Of a DNA stretch of 64,000 nt, positions 63,720 to 64,000 are shown piece after piece. Every line of letters begins with the position of its first letter. Position 1 is the first letter of the stretch. Below the pieces are notes generated by a model. It worked only from the letters and a program-made list of their open reading frames with translations, was not told where the DNA came from and made no database searches. The translations under genes and the position numbers were made by a program. This DNA is from Treponema sp. (GTDB lineage Bacteria; Spirochaetota; Spirochaetia; Treponematales; Treponemataceae), in assembly GCA_017484285.1 (NCBI GenBank), contig JAFUTH010000007.1:102706-166705 (forward strand), given 5' to 3'.

Positions 63720-64000
63720 TTATCTCTCATACTGCACCACACTTTCCCCAATGGAGAGCGTGATTTTCTCTTTCCTCAACAAAGTATACTTCACTTGTCC
63801 GACCGTATAATCCTTATCAGTTTTAGGGAAAAACGAGCGGCAAAAGTAATTTTCCGCATTTTCTTTTTTGTCGAGAAAAACATAAACTTCTTCCGATTTA
63901 TACGGCGTGGAAAGCAAAAATTCTGCTTGAATCACAGAGAATTGCGATGGCTTGTGAGCGTATCGAAAAACAAGTTCGTTGCTGTCAAGAATAGTTTCCA
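63720..64000 (-). CDS. Uncharacterised protein, 5' end outside window
   Basis: The frame stays open to the right edge, so only the C-terminal 93 residues are seen (from ILDSNELVFRYAHKPSQF to GESVVQYER). A GTG inside is probably not the start. I do not recognise it. It converges with the P-loop gene. Confidence 0.6.
   Translation of the reverse strand, partial: ETILDSNELVFRYAHKPSQFSVIQAEFLLSTPYKSEEVYVFLDKKENAENYFCRSFFPKTDKDYTVGQVKYTLLRKEKITLSIGESVVQYER

Noticed and set aside
1..64000. tRNA, rRNA and sigma-54 (-24/-12) promoter sites.
   Set aside because: I looked for cloverleaf-like or rRNA segments and for GG-N10-GC promoters near gene starts and saw none I could support by eye.

Overview
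The window looks like a chromosomal segment of a treponeme-type spirochaete, probably a host-associated or gut Treponema. The reasons are roughly balanced base composition, many signal-peptide and lipoprotein genes with loose lipoboxes (LLSC, FNSC, CSC), a protein with two cyclic-nucleotide-binding domains of a kind I recall from Treponema, orphan chemotaxis and cAMP parts, and several Rpn (PD-(D/E)XK) genes. I see no rRNA, tRNA, CRISPR or complete insertion sequence. The genus is inferred from gene content only.

Layout. 1-4 kb, minus strand: a pyrimidine operon pyrB-pyrI-pyrC followed by a class III fructose-bisphosphatase that runs off the window. 4-16 kb, plus strand: a tightly packed set resembling aryl polyene (APE) gene clusters: O-methyltransferase, partial ketosynthase-like protein, two PlsC-type acyltransferases, three acyl carrier proteins, a membrane-AMP ligase fusion, dehydratase, glycosyltransferase, LpxL-like acyltransferase, thioesterase, LolA-like carrier and MMPL exporter. 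No complete ketosynthase or ketoreductase is present, so chain building would need genes elsewhere. 16-23 kb: a lipoprotein, an NlpC/P60 protein with a barrel-like tail, a beta-propeller receptor fused to an adenylyl cyclase, an orphan UrtA-like binding protein, and pyrF with a clear terminator.

23.3-33.2 kb holds one gene, a 3294-residue lipoprotein of Ig-like repeats whose signal-peptide codons contain a run of ten G, a candidate phase-variation switch. 33.2-36.8 kb: three minus-strand Rpn genes that share the same 3' end and terminator cassette; two of them form a 1.2 kb direct duplication. 36.8-45.4 kb: PilZ protein, RlmM-like methyltransferase, metA, a catalytically degenerate alpha/beta hydrolase, a U32 peptidase with an insertion, a barrel protein, a metallophosphoesterase lipoprotein and a Rel protein whose hydrolase residues are lost. 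45.4-48.5 kb: two toxin-antitoxin modules (Phd/VapC and MntA/HepT) flanking aroA. 48.5-59.7 kb: fhs, a membrane protein, rnhA, envelope proteins, a FIST + chemoreceptor pair, a dual cNMP-binding regulator, a PHP phosphoesterase and rpoN. 59.8-64 kb: an SH3 lipoprotein, an XRE regulator divergent from a YccF protein with repeated operator-like sites, then AT-richer genes of unknown function.

How the genes may work together: the cyclase (17.9 kb) and the dual cNMP-binding protein (55.8 kb) could be two ends of one cAMP pathway; FIST and the soluble chemoreceptor look like a split sensor; PilZ suggests c-di-GMP control. A recurring pattern is a -10 element (often TGC-TAnnnT) ending 6-7 nt before the start codon with no Shine-Dalgarno sequence, suggesting frequent leaderless transcription.
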